A stretch of 64,000 nucleotides of DNA, from the NCBI GenBank assembly GCA_034008185.1, contig CM067083.1, positions 124,452,337 to 124,516,336 on the forward strand, given 5' to 3'. A program made the position numbers and the translations under genes. Numbering within the stretch: the stretch's first letter is position 1; the number at the start of each line of letters is the position of its first letter. The notes beneath the pieces were generated by a model that saw only the letters and a program-made list of their open reading frames with translations, did not search any database and was not told the DNA's origin. The stretch comes from Gorsachius magnificus (lineage: Eukaryota > Chordata > Aves > Pelecaniformes > Ardeidae). Of the stretch, positions 37,561-49,823 are shown in pieces.

Positions 37561-38617
37561 TTTATTTTTAACAAATCCCGACATTTTAGTAAATTGCTTT
37601 AAAAAATTGCTGCACTTATCCTATAACTGATATCTCCTCAAACAGTTGAACATCTTGAGAGCAAGAAGATTAAAGATGGCAACTGAATCTTTGGTCTCTA
37701 AAAAGGTGAAGTGGAATCCCATGAAATATATTTTTTTCTTCTTGGAGCAAGGGGAAGAACTGCAGCTTTTGGGTGTCTTCAAAACATGTTTCTAATTTGT
37801 TCTCTACTTAAAGCGGTTGGTAAAATCAGATTAAAACTGCAAGGTATAATCTTTTAATATTGGCTGAGTTGTGCTATTACCGAACTTGAAAGTGGGACCA
37901 AACCGCTGTGTGGTCTTACTATGATCCCAAATCATCCAACCTTTCCGTTGCAACTCTGAACAGATAATGTGGGTCACTAACGGGTTTTCTATTTAAAAAG
38001 GTTATTGCAAACGTACATGACAGTGAAAAGTTTGAGTTCAGGACTTTGTCTCCCGATTCCGTCACCTTTTATATTCTGATCTTTTTTCGATTCGCATAGC
38101 GTTACGCTGACTTTCGGTTTTCAACTAATGTCTGTTTTGTTGGACAGTAATTACAATGTCATGCAATTTTTAAGACTCAAAGCAATTGATGGGAGTTGGA
38201 CAAAAGGATTCCATCATGCACTTTGACACGTCTCCCTTGATGGAAAAATCAGTGGCTTCTTGGCATCTAAATGACTGATTTTACACCCATTGGACCCTGA
38301 TTATTCATAGTGGCAGTGAGTTTATGAGGTGGTGGATGAATGGATCCTATAGATGCCATTAGCTTTAATAACAGGGAACTTCTACAACAAAGGCATATGC
38401 TAGTAAAATCAATTACTGTTCTCATAAAACATGTTAGCAGCTAACTTGTATAACCTTGTAGACTGAATGTGTGTTGATGGGATCTTATTAAGATTCATTG
38501 TAATTCACAGAGCAGCTGTTCCTACAAGTAAAGTATGTTTAATGGCGCTCAGGTGGAGCGAAAAAAACTCTGAATTCCAAGATACTCTGGTTACTCACGT
38601 TATTTGCTGTGAAAAAG

Positions 38618-38996
38618 TAGAATCACAGAATCATTTAGATTGGAAAAGACCCTTAAGATCATTGAGTCCAACCCTTCCCCTACCCCTGCCATCCCACCCC
38701 CAAACCCTGGCCCTCAGCACCGCCTCTGCCCGGCTGTTCAATCCCCCCAGGGCTGGGGACTCGACCCCTTCCCTGGGCAGCCCCTTCCAGGGCCTGACAG
38801 CCCTTTGGGGAAGGAATTGTTCCCCAGGGCCAACCTCACCCTGCCCTGGCACAACTTGAGGCCGGTGCCCCTCGTCCCATCGCCCCTTCCCCCCCCCCCC
38901 CCCCGGACACCCAGCCCCCGCCGCCCCCACAGCCTGGGGCTCCAGACCCCTCCCCAGCTCCGCTGCCCTTCTCTGGACACGCTCCAGCCCCTCCAT
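38618..38996 (-). mobile_element. CR1 LINE with internal poly-C and deletion
   Basis: The antisense tail starts TAGAATCACAGAATCATTTAG. The stretch from CTACCCCTGCCATCCCACC to CTCGTCCCATCGCCCCTTCC is nearly identical to the copy at 63247. A 16-nt poly-C (38889-38904) then replaces part of the element before it resumes at CTCCAGACCCCTCCCCAGC. Confidence 0.93.
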
Positions 38997-40494
38997 GTCA
39001 AAGTACTCAACTTTTCTCTAATACCACATAAATTGGGTGGTAAGGTTCTGAGAAACGTTATTTTAGGGTATGAAAAGGTCCACGTTTATGAACCTCCAGA
39101 TCATTTAAGTTTCAGCTGATCTGAATTGACCTTTTTTTTATTACAGTTAAAGCGCCACGATAATTTCTCACTTCCTGTCCACCCTGCACACACACAGTTT
39201 TAAATTTTACTCTAGCATCCATCTTTATTATACGAGACGTGTTAAATGCTAGTTGGCTTACAGTCTTTAGCTAGAGGGGAGAAAACTTCAAGTTCAAAGA
39301 AAATTGGTTTGGTAGCTTTGAAGTTGGATGTGCTTCCATTTGGAATATTTACGCATTCAAGAGCACTACACCACATCCTCAAGTGACTCAGAAAGACTGG
39401 AAATACGTAAGGATCCTTTCTCTCTGGGTCATCTTTAACCTCTAACTTCACAGTGCATTAACAGACGTGGATTTAAGCCCTGATCGAGTGCTTGCTAAAG
39501 CTGATGGAAAGCTTCCTGTTGACTCCAGTGATGCTATGGATGGTGGTCTCTGGAACAAATGTAAATTTAGGGATTGAATTTGTTTTGGCAGTAAACTGTT
39601 CTGAACGGTTTTATCAGTCGAAGACACCTTTTAAGGTGTCTAATTAAAAAAAGAAAAAGCTACAATTCCTACTAAAGCTTGGCATGCGTTGGCATTTTAT
39701 AGTCCCTTTGTTTCATGAGAGACTTAGTCAAAACTGTTTGTAAATGGGAAAAGGTTAAGCCTTTAAATATTGGGATTTACAGAAAGTATTTATAGTTTAC
39801 TGCTGGAAAAAGGGGTTCAGGAAAAAAAGGAGACAGTGCTCTGTTGTATTGTTTGAAATTAATTGCTTTTGATATAATAAAACTTGAGGAATATTTTGAG
39901 AAATATATTAAGAAATAAATAGGGGCATCTGTTGCTTTTTTTAATGCCAGCATTACTGAAATACAAAGTAGCATTACCAGCTAGCTTAATATATTGACAT
40001 AAAATAAGCAGTATGCGTGAAGTGGCAAAATTCACGATGTGATTAGAAACCTTAACTTTTGGCCTTGCCTTTGACTGCTGGATGACTTGAACCTTAGTGC
40101 CGTGTTGATGCCTTTGCCTTTAATCTGCAATGTAAATCAGTGAATGTTTAAATATTCTGACTGGTGAATCATACGTGCTTTTGCGTTCAGTTCGGTATCA
40201 TTGCCAATATTAATACATAACCTTACTGGAAGCCTTTTTTCCTTGCTGGAGTGGTTTATTTATCTTCCGATATCTCATTGTGGAAGCCTCATTGCTTTCT
40301 TACCTTAATGTCTTTTTCTTCTTCAGTGCCACTTGGCCATAGAGCTCCCCTTGTTAGAACAATCACCTCTTACATGATTTTCTTATTCCTTCTTTCACAG
40401 TTGTTTTGCTTTATGTTAGAGCACCTCTAACCACCCCCAAAGATGGGAGTCTGTCCTTTTGGGTTGTTCCAGGACAGGGGGATTCTGAATTCTT

Positions 40495-40560
40495 TTCCTG
40501 ACGCTACACTACCTCATATGCTATGTGACTTTGGATAACAGACCTGCCTCAGCTAGCTCC
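40495..40560 (+). mobile_element. Possible MIR-like SINE scrap
   Basis: ATGCTATGTGACTTTGGATAA followed by CTGCCTCAG resembles the MIR core (TGTGTGACCTTGGGCAAG ... CTCAG). The match is short and old. Confidence 0.35.
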
Positions 40561-40849
40561 TTTGACAAGGAGTCCAGGGATTTATTTTTTTTTCCCCCCC
40601 ATCTCTTTGCATCTAGAGCATCAGATGCACACTAGGGCCGGCACAGAAGAAGTGGTAAGAGTGGTCAGCCAAGGGCAGGGCATGTCTGCCTTCCCTGACA
40701 GCCACCAGCAACGGTGTTGACCTGTAAAGTCAAGCTGAACCCTTGGGGCAGAGGGGAGGACACATGCTTCCAAGAGATGCATTAAGTGGATGTAATGGTT
40801 CCCTGCTGTCACATAGGGGCAGATCCTCTTTTTGACCTTCTTTACTTAC

Positions 40850-40909
40850 TGGGAGTTGGCACTCGATGATCCTTATGGGTCCCTTCCAACTTGCGATATT
40901 CTATGATTC
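40850..40909 (+). mobile_element. CR1 LINE 3' tail, about 60 bp
   Basis: GGAGTTGGCACTCGATGATC, then CTTATGGGTCCCTTCCAAC and ATTCTATGATTC match the end of another CR1 subfamily in sense orientation. Confidence 0.8.
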
Positions 40910-41924
40910 ATCAGCGGTGCTCAATTAACCACTCCGCAACCCAGCCCAAGACCAAAACAAAAGAAAAGCGCTCTCCTCAAAATGCTCGTTGGGCTTTCCT
41001 GCATCGGTGAGGTGAGTCAGCCTGGTCAACTGTCCATCAGGAATCGGAGCTGGCATGAGGTTGGAAGCAAGATGGTGTGGCTGGAAGCGTGGGCAGGGCA
41101 GGGAGCCATCACATCCGCTGCCTGTGGAGCTGCAGCACAAACCAGCCCAGAGTGTCTGCAAATAAGTCATTTGTGTCCTGTCCTCAGAGGTGGTGACGAT
41201 GATTTTATTATTTCGCAGAGCTGGCAAGATAAGTGTGTTTTTTCATCTCATGGTGGCGATGTGAGATTCGTGATAAACAGGAGTGTTTGTAGAGTGCATA
41301 AATAGACCTGAGGAAAGGAGGAGACCAACCTTCCATCTACACACACTCCAGAGCAAGCACCTTGACACCAGGGTTCAGAGTCTTCATCTGCCTTTGGCCA
41401 ACTTCCTTGTGATCCATTTACTTTACAGATAGCGCAGCTTAATGGCATACAAGGTGTGTTACCTGTCTGGGATGGTTGGTCTTGTGTCTTGGATACTCTT
41501 GGAGGAGAAATGACTTTAGATATCCCTCCTGGAGGCTGAGGGTGGAGAACATGGGTCTCACTTTCCGCATGAACCAAACTGTTTAGCAGTTCTGTAACGA
41601 GGGGAGCAGAATGAGGCTGTGCCTGGATGAGGTTCTCTCAGCACCAGCAGCTTTTGGCACAACCGCTTTGCAAAGCTGCAGGTAACTCAAGTCAGTGAGT
41701 TGATCTGAGTTAAAACAACCCTGCGAGATGTAAAACCAGTACCTCCCCCTTTTGTTGGTTTTTTTTAATTTATGGGGCCATCCAGGACTTACTGCTCCTT
41801 AAGCCAGCAGTGCTGCCGGGGTGATGATGGCTGAAGCTTCATCAGACCACGAAGGCAGGATTTGCCAGTTAATTTTGCAGCAGCAGTGCAGACTTTATCC
41901 ATAGTCCAGATCTTGGTTTGTCTC

Positions 41925-42565
41925 TTAAACTGACTCAGTTGTCCCTGTCTCCCTGTTTATGAGGTTGTGTACAAATGGTTCAGGAGGCTGGAAAAGGTAT
42001 TTTTTAACCGGTTTCCTTTCTTCAGCTGGCTTAGCTCTCTGGTCTGTTTTTCTCCGCAGCTGCACAGCAGGCAGGGTGGCACAGGAGCGCGGGCGTGCAG
42101 GACAGAGGCTGCTGGAGCTGGCCCCAGGCTTAGGCAGGGAGTCTGCCAGAAACAGCCTGGGCTGATGTGGTCCTGCCGTTCCTCTGACCTTGCTCGCCTC
42201 CTCCCATCCTTGTGCTGGATCTCGCATGCATTCAAGTCTGTGCAGATCCATTTTGGTCTGCTTAAGCTAGCAGCAAACCATTTGCTGCTTTTTATCATGT
42301 TCAAATACGGGTTTGTGAAGCACAGGGAGCCATCAGAGCTGCTTGGTACTGCCCAGGTGGGGAGGTCCTGCTCCCAGCAGCCTGCTAATGGCACTTTATT
42401 CCAACGTCCAGGCTTGCTGGAGCGCTCCAGGAGCTGGTTTAACACACAGCAGCAGTAGGAAACGTAGCAAAATGTCTGAGTGGGTCTGGGCCGCGGGAAT
42501 GTGTTGAAGCAATTTAGCAAAGTGCTGGTGAGTACCAAAGCTAGCACAGCAACTGGTGGGACCAC
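41925..42565. other. Region open in several frames on both strands, no recognised protein
   Basis: A 202-codon minus-strand frame (41957-42565) overlaps a 163-codon plus-strand frame (41967-42458) and shorter frames. Neither product shows a family motif. Composition is moderately GC-rich in the middle (42060-42150). The most economical reading is a local shortage of stop codons. Confidence 0.2.
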
Positions 42566-43449
42566 AATAGCCTGCCGTTACCTCAACTGAACAAACTTGT
42601 GGGGGTTTTTATCACTATGAGAATACCACGCCGGAGAGGGATCAAGCGGTGGATTTCAGGTGTGCAACAGTCTAATCCAGTATTAGATCTGGCCCGTAGA
42701 TGCTATTATAATGAGGGCAGTGTCATCGCTTAAGTCAGTTTAATGGTTGCTTGCTCAGGGTGCCTTGCCTGGTTTTTGATATTTTTTTTGTAAGTGATTT
42801 TATTTTAATTGTCATTACTGGAATTTAATCTGCAAAAAACCCCCAATGTGATCGTTGCGTAGCGCGAGCTAATGCTGTTCAATTTGCAGTTCTATACTGG
42901 GGTTTAGTCACAGAAGTTAACAGGAGATACAGTTTGTCCTCCCGTTCTCCAGGATTGTTCAAAACATCATTGTAGAATAAATCTGTTTTTCTTCATTGCT
43001 ATTCAAATGATGTGTCCCAGACATATTGATTAATCTCTAAATGTAGTCTGCCGAGATTGAAGATAAGTACACTCATTTCTATTGTTCTAATTCTGAGCAG
43101 AGTCTGTTACACTAAATGGTGCAATATCTATTGAATTCGTGCTGAAAGGTAGAAGTAATGTACAGATTTGACTCGTGGCATGGTCACGTGGATTGTTTTT
43201 TCTTTAGCGACCTTCTCTTTAAATCTAGAATATGCTCTTTTATTTCCAAAAAATGTCGTCAGCTGATAAAATACTGGAAACTCAATGTAAGCCTTCATGC
43301 CAAAAAAGCCTTGTCAGTCAATGTTAAAGTTTAAACCATACTTACAATTGTCTCTTACAAAATCTGTCTTGAAATTAGTTTTCTTGAGTCACTAAAGCCC
43401 CAGGTAGTTTGTTTTGCCCTGACTTGCATTTTTTGTTCTGCTTTTGCAG

Positions 43450-43643
43450 GAGTTTTTTGAGAATCCTGCTTTCCGCCCAGATGGCATGAAGCTCTATCCA
43501 ACACTGGTGATCCGTGGCACTGGTCTGTACGAGCTCTGGAAGACTGGAAGATACAAGAGCTACCCCCCCAGCACTCTTGTGGATCTGGTGGCCAGAATCC
43601 TGGCCCTTGTCCCACCGTGGACACGTGTGTACCGTGTTCAGAG
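43450..43643 (+). CDS. ELP3: ELP3 exon: end of radical-SAM domain (human residues ~303-366)
   Basis: The acceptor is TGCTTTTGCAG and the donor is AGAGGTAATT. The exon holds 64 codons from [12 protein letters not shown] to [10 protein letters not shown] plus two bases of an Arg codon. Conserved landmarks are [27 protein letters not shown] and TRVYRVQ, which belong to the last strands of the radical-SAM barrel next to the linker towards the acetyltransferase domain. Local differences from human are KTG for [13 protein letters not shown] for YSPSDLVELV, and Met for Leu after PDG. It follows an 18.3-kb intron packed with CR1 copies, yet both splice sites are strong and the frame is undamaged. Confidence 0.97.
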
Positions 43644-44319
43644 GTAATTTTCTGTGGTGGGCCTTGTATCTTGATTTATTCCGCTTGGAGGGATTCTTTA
43701 ATTACAGCAAGATCTGACTCAGACCTTTATTATTTTTCAGCCTTAATCATTAATACCCTAAAGATTTTTAAAACTGCTTCCTATCTATTCAGAGTGGGAA
43801 AGGCCAAGTAGAATGAGAAACTGTTTAAATTGAACTGCCTCTCTAATGCACCCAGAAACTTCAAGATTTGTGGAGGCTTTTGTTGCCAGACAAGAGCATA
43901 GGACATGGCACGCATAGTACTTCAATGATATTAATGGAAAATTGCCCCTTTATTGTGGGTGAAGTATCCTAATTTATTGCAGGAGATACGAGGTGTGTCT
44001 TTTTTTGGCTATAGAGACTTCCTTTCTTTCCCCGTGGGTGTTGCGCAGTTTTCATACATGTGCTATGGTAGCGCCGTTATTTCCGGCACTCACCTCCCAG
44101 GACGATAGATAATAGTTCCATTTAGCACTGTATTTTCAGTGTGGGGTCTTTCTTGGATTATTTTTCTTCTGTTATCTCCTACATCTGGCTGATATTAGGA
44201 AGGGAGGCTGTGAATACTTGCCTATTTTTGCATGTGCAGACAATACTCGGTTGGCTTCCAGCTACACGAGCTGGAAACAGTGCCAATGCCTAGCTCTCCA
44301 AGAGCACGCAGAATGAGAA

Positions 44320-45230
44320 AGCCTTGTGGATTAGACCTCACCTGCCTGGACTTCTCGAAGGCATTTGATTTTGTGCCCGATCAGAAATAGGACCGAACAG
44401 GGATAAGCAGAGAAACATGGCAGGGAAGAAAGTGACTGAAGGCAAGAAACGCTGTTAGCTTTGGCAAAGAAAGTATGGACTCAGAGGTATTAGTGGAGTT
44501 TCTCAAACATCCATTTAAAAACTAATCTTGCTCCAAATTGTATTTATTTACAATGACACAAAAGTTAATAGGGAATTGAGGAACCCTTGCAGGGCTGGGA
44601 AGCATCAGTGAAAGAGAGAGGATGCACAAGCAGGATCTGGTGGTGGTGAAGCTGGGGTGATAGCGATGGGATGAGATGCAATTCAGGGAAGTTTGAGATC
44701 AAACTCGGAGGGGGTTTTGCTGCAAACTATGAGATCACGTGAAAATAGCAGAGGAGGAAAAGTTCCTAATGTCTTGGTCTGTAATAGGAATAAGCCACTG
44801 GTGAATGCGGCCGTGAAAAGCATTTTTTTTCAGGATAACTCTTCTCAGAGATGAAAGTATTAATGCAGCAGCCAGACAAGGCTTTGTCTGGAATAATCCC
44901 CATCTTCAAGAAATAAACTGTGGAAATACGTGCAGAGGTGCATCAGTCTTTGGTTGAAGGATAGATGTGGACATAAATGACCCCTGCAAATCTATGAGAG
45001 AAGGAAAATAACCTTTTAAGAAATAGGAACATTGATTTGGGCAGAGAACAAGGAAATAAGAGGTAGCCTTGCATAAAACAAGGCAGGAAGCCAGGAATTT
45101 TTGGTTGGGCCTGAGATTCTGGAGTAGCTTTCCAAAGTTACCAAAGAAGAAGAGACGCTAAACATAAACGTGGTGAAGCTTGATTAGGGTTATGAATGTG
45201 ACTGTGATCCAGCAGTCTGTAGAAGCCCAG
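44320..45230 (+). mobile_element. Ancient CR1/L3-like LINE relic
   Basis: LDLTCLDFSKAFDFVP (44330-44385) fits the LDFSKAFDTVPH box (motif A) of CR1 reverse transcriptase. Further down, scattered pieces such as RWDEMQF (about 44665-44690) and the GGAAAAGTTCCTAATGTC to AATAAGCCACTGGTGAATGC stretch resemble the later ORF2 and 3' region of old sauropsid LINEs. Many stops are present. The boundaries are approximate. Confidence 0.5.
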
Positions 45231-46441
45231 GCACGGATTCAGCCACCAGGAGATCCTTTCTCCAGAGCTTCGTTACTGTGAGAAACCGGTGGCTGTAGCT
45301 GAGCTCTGAGAAGAAGGACATGATACTGCTGAAGAAGGCTAAACATGGCTTACAGGAAATATCTACTTGATATCCCCCCCAGGCTTTTCACATCAGTTGT
45401 AGGAGCATTATTAAAGGTAAAATTCCTGTCTTTTCTCCCTGCTCATCTCCTTCTTCCTCATCAGTTCCACTACTACAGACTCAATGGCCCGTTTGCTCAT
45501 GATGCTATCACCATAGCATCATATCTAACACGAACAGGTTTATTCTTAGAGGACAACATGAATTTGCAGCCTAGCAGGCCTTCTCCTAAGGAACACAGGC
45601 CTGGAAAAGTCTTTGCTTGGTGTGTTGATGTGCCTGAGCTTGACTATGATTTCTGCTGTCAACAGCAGCAGCCTCCATCCGGCTGTCATCCGGTTGTCAG
45701 TTATTATGTTCCAGTAGAATAGCTGTTTTCTTACTGACTGGCTCATGTTATCTGAAACTTGTTCGTGGTGATTACAGATTTTTACACCTCCAGTGCAAAG
45801 TCCAAAAGCTATTACTTTGATCTAAATTGCTTTCAGGGCCATTGTGTGACTCTGGAACAGAATAATGAGCAAAGCCAGATTGCTAAAAACATCTGCGGCC
45901 CGTTCCCAACAACTTCTTCACTTGCAGACAGCAACTTTTTCCCCATTCTCCATTGCTGCCCCAGCCCCTTTCCATCTCCCTCCAGCCTGTTCCCACAAGT
46001 CCTCCATCCTTCACATCTTACATTTCAGGCTCTATGTCCACCATCCTTTCAGATTCAGCTCGTGCCCCAGATGGCAGCTCCGTCCCGAGCTCTTGTTTGG
46101 TATGTGCATTCAGGTTTTCTAGCAAACACCACCAGAAAAAGACTGAGCTATCTATGCCCATCCTTACTAGGACCACTATTTGGGATCTTTGTTCTCTAGT
46201 ACCAGGTTTTGAGGAAACAGAAGGGACTCAGTGTTCTTGTAGTCCCTCACATGCTCAAAGTAATCCATTTAAGGACTCAGGTGAGTATGGGAGAGGCATC
46301 ACTGACGACATGGTAGAAGTCTTTCTGTTTCAGGAAACCAGGTTAAATATGTTTTTTGTTTTTTAAAAAAAAAAGAAATCCTGTTGCTAATGGCTGGTTG
46401 GAGGAGAATATATCGTCCAGGGTGTTTTGTAACCGTCGGAG

Positions 46442-47087
46442 ATCACAGAATCACAGAATGGCAAGGGTTGGAAGGGACCTTGGGAGATCATCTAGTCCAA
46501 CCCTCCTGCTAAAGCAGGTTCACCTAGAGCATGTTACACAGGACTTCGTCCAGGCAGGCTTTGAATATCTCCAGAGAAAGAGACTCCACAGCCCCCCTGG
46601 GCAGCCTGGGCCAGGGCTCTGGCACCCTCAGAGTAAAGAAGTTTTTCCTCATATTCAACTGAAACCTCTTATGTCTCAGTCTGTACCCATTGCCCCTTGT
46701 CCTGTCGCTGGGCACCGCTGCAAAGAGTCTGGCTCCGTCCTCTTGACTTCCATCCTTAAGATATTTATACGTATTGATGAGGTCCTCTCTCAGTCTTCTC
46801 TTCTTCAGGCTGAACAAGCCCAACTCTCTCAACCTTTCCTCGTAGGGGAGATGCTCCAGTCCCCCCATCATCCTAGTTGCTCTCCTCTGGACTCTTTCTA
46901 GGAGTTCCTCATCTTTGTTGAACCGGGGAGCCCAGAACTGGACACAGTGCTCCAGGTGGGGTCTCACCAGGGCAGAGTAGAGGAGGAGGAGAACCTCCAT
47001 CGCCCTGCTGGCCACGCTTCTCTTAATGCACCCCAGAATACCATTGGCCTTCTTGGCAACAAGGGCACCCTGCTGGCTCATGGTCAG
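46442..47087 (-). mobile_element. CR1 LINE with 185-codon reverse-transcriptase C-terminus (third subfamily)
   Basis: The antisense copy starts ATCACAGAATCACAGAATGG and CAAGGGTTGGAAGGGACC. The minus strand is open from 47081 to 46524, beginning [18 protein letters not shown] and including [65 protein letters not shown] and [14 protein letters not shown]. It is 5'-truncated exactly at the CATTMSQQ region and has no catalytic domain. The frame is intact to its natural end, suggesting a fairly young insertion. Confidence 0.95.
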
Positions 47088-49732
47088 ATGCTTAATACTT
47101 TATTTATCCTGAATGTTTGTGAACCTTATTATCACCGAAGTGCCTTGGTGTGTGAGAAGGTGTGAAATGACAGAAGCAGCGCCACACACCTTGAGACTTC
47201 TCCCTTTGTGGATCTCGGTGGTTTATATGAATGTTATTTTCACTGTTCTGATGGGGAGATGAAGAAATAAGATACTTTACCCAGCCGAGATCATACAATA
47301 CACCAGAGCTGAGAGCAGACTCAAGGTTTTTAGTCTTTCACTGTGTGCTTCAATCAGCTGCTTCACAAGTGTCCTAAGTAATGCAAAATGTTTGAAAAAT
47401 AGAAGATTAAATAGACCTTGTTGAAGCTTCTGGCAAATTGCACATTAACTTTAATAAGGTCAGGATTTAATCCCCTGTATCCCTGAATTTGTTTAGCATT
47501 TTAACAAGTCCTAAAATCACTGGTACAATGCTGTCTTGTGGCTATTCAAACTAGGCAGTTAGTGTGCGCTGACGATGCGCACAGGGTGCTTATTTAAATA
47601 CTCTGCCCTAATCTGAAGTAGGGATGGAAAACCTATTTCTTGCTTTCTTTTTCTTGAAAAGCTTATTTTTCACATTCATATTTTAATTCCGTTTGCTCCC
47701 TAGTAGGCAGATGAGAAGGGCTCAAGTTACTGTACGTTGTAATCTAGCTTGTATTTGCAATACTTTATTTACTGTTTCATAGCTGACTCTGGATTTAGCT
47801 AAAGACCTGGTACTGGAAGATGTCAGGCTGTTTTATCTGTGTCCCTGTAGGGAAAATACATACAGCCTGACTTTTTGGAGTTGTTCCATAATTAGAAAAA
47901 AGGCGTTTAGTTAGATTATCACTGTAGATCTAACGTACCCTAATGAAAATGCCATTCTCCTCTAGTGTGTCCTTTAGTCACAATGTGAAGTGCTCATTTC
48001 CCCTAATTGAAGCTCTTTGAAGTATGTTGTGTTGGCTCTGCAGTGTCTTATTTACTCAAAGAAATCCACTGAATAAATGCAGTGGTTAGCTAATTGTATT
48101 TTGCATCAACTTCTTGGCATGCAAGTGTAAGAGGCGAGGAATTTTTCGTAGACCCTTTGGCTTTATAGAAAAAAAGAGCAGGGAAAACAGGGGAGGAAAG
48201 TAAACCACAGGGCTCCCATTATGCTGGAGAAAGTTGGAATGGAAATTGGAGTGCGATGCTGAAATGCGAGGAGAATCCTGGAGTCTGAAGCCCTTGTTTT
48301 CATTCTTAACGGTAGAGGAAAACTCCTTTTCTTTCCCCCCATGCCAGTATCTCAGACTGCTACAAGGCTGAAGCAGCAGAAGGATCAGGTCTTTAGGACC
48401 CTTGAAGACCTTTATCTTTTATACAGCTACTGCCAAAAATAGTAATTGTTAATGGGGGCCATGATGTGAATGCAAGTCCTTAAGGAACTGAATAGATCAA
48501 TTAATACATTTTACGGAGGTCATCAGACAGCTGCTAGATGGTGATGACTTTCAATCACTACTGAACCAAGATGGATTAAGCTAATTACATTACCAATTCC
48601 CTGAACCATCCTGTTCTCTGTATGGGTTTTTTGTGATATTCTGTTCTTTACTCTGTTGAATAGATAAAGAAAAAGGAGGAATACTCAGCAAGGAATGTTT
48701 GAGCCCCATTTTGAGACCAGCCTGTCGTACAATGTACCAGATACCTTTCGTGTTCGTATAGTCCTGATTTCCCTGTAGAAGATCTGAGGGGGTTTGGATT
48801 GCGCAGTATTACGAGTAGTGCACTTGGGTGGTGTGGTATCAGAGCTGCCGGGGTGGAGTTTGAGCAGGGAGGAAGGCACATTTGGAATCCCCGTATAGTG
48901 CAGCATTAGATGCAAGGTGAGTGCGGAATGGGATGTGCCAATAATCCACATGTTTCTTTTTCAACTTGACCTGGAGGCATAAATCCTCCTTTCCCTAAGG
49001 GATGGTATCCTGCTTTCCTAATCTCTAAAGGGACAGACTGCCCTGGAAGGTGGTGGAGAGGCCAAACCTGGTCTTGCTTTCAATTTTCATTTTAGTACCT
49101 CCCTTGGAGAGCGAAAGGAAGGGGTTCTGCCATTTGCAGACTCGTGATTTACATTCCTGTAGGAAGGCCCTAGACTTTCTGGCTGGGCTTTGCTGCAAAT
49201 CATTTGCTAAACGGAACTTTTTGACTTTCAAGCAGCTAGCATCCCAATATAAAAATGCTGTAACTCTGATGAATTTTCCCTCATGGACATTCAACTCGGA
49301 GACTGCAGAAAGACACGGTCTGGTGCCCAGTTGCTGGTTTCCAGCGACAGATACCATGAAGAACATCTGACCTGGAGTCCTAGGCGAGGCTCAGGCAAGG
49401 CTGGATGATCCTGGTTTTTTTCCAGACTTCCAAGTGAAGAACTGAGAGCAAAATTACAACCTATTTCTCAGGATTGTAAAAGCCTACTTTTGTCCTCAGT
49501 CTTTTTACTAAAATAAAGCCAGTAGCTTTTCCCCTTCATTTTTCTCCTGCTTTGAGTTCTGTTTTGCCTGTGTTATTCCTTGTTCAACCACAGACTTGAA
49601 ACAAAGGTAATTCAGATAAGTTCTGTGGTCTGCAATTTGGGATCTTGGCTTAGGTGACCGTAATGACGCTTTATGGTGCATTGTCCGCTAATGGCAGTTG
49701 TTTGAGGTTTTTGTTTTTCCTCTTGTGCGCAG

Positions 49733-49823
49733 AGATATCCCGATGCCGCTAGTCAGCTCTGGAGTGGAGCACGGGAACCTGAGAGAGCTTGCCTTGGCCA
49801 GGATGAAAGATCTTGGGACACAG
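49733..49823 (+). CDS. ELP3: ELP3 exon: linker between radical-SAM and KAT domains (human residues ~367-397)
   Basis: The acceptor is TTCCTCTTGTGCGCAG and the donor is ACACAGGTAAAAT. The first base completes the Arg codon left open by the previous exon. Thirty codons follow, [16 protein letters not shown] then [14 protein letters not shown]. This part links the radical-SAM barrel to the KAT-like domain and contributes to the interdomain contact in known Elp3 structures. The only change from human that I see is Thr for Ile just before the final Gln. Phase goes from 2 to 0 and the length is 91 nt. Confidence 0.96.

Larger units (their letters stand above)
25119..43449 (+). other. ELP3 intron (18.3 kb)
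   Basis: This is the largest complete intron in the window. It contains a LINE RT relic (25505-25600), short CR1 tails, a purine-rich block (26820-27640), the two longest CR1 copies, and a motif-rich AT block (37130-37560). There is also a MIR-like scrap near 40495 and a region open in several frames (41925-42565). Sections 29200-33860, 36715-38617 and 42570-43449 hold no gene I can identify. Confidence 0.9.
43644..49732 (+). other. ELP3 intron (6.1 kb)
   Basis: Between the two exons lie an ancient LINE relic (44320-45230) and a CR1 of about 645 bp (46442-47087). The rest, especially 47100-49700, is AT-rich with no recognisable coding or RNA content. Confidence 0.9.

Noticed and set aside
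45345..45722. 125-codon plus-strand frame starting with a real ATG
   Set aside because: There is no recognisable domain, no splice partner and no conserved pattern. Its length is within chance expectation.
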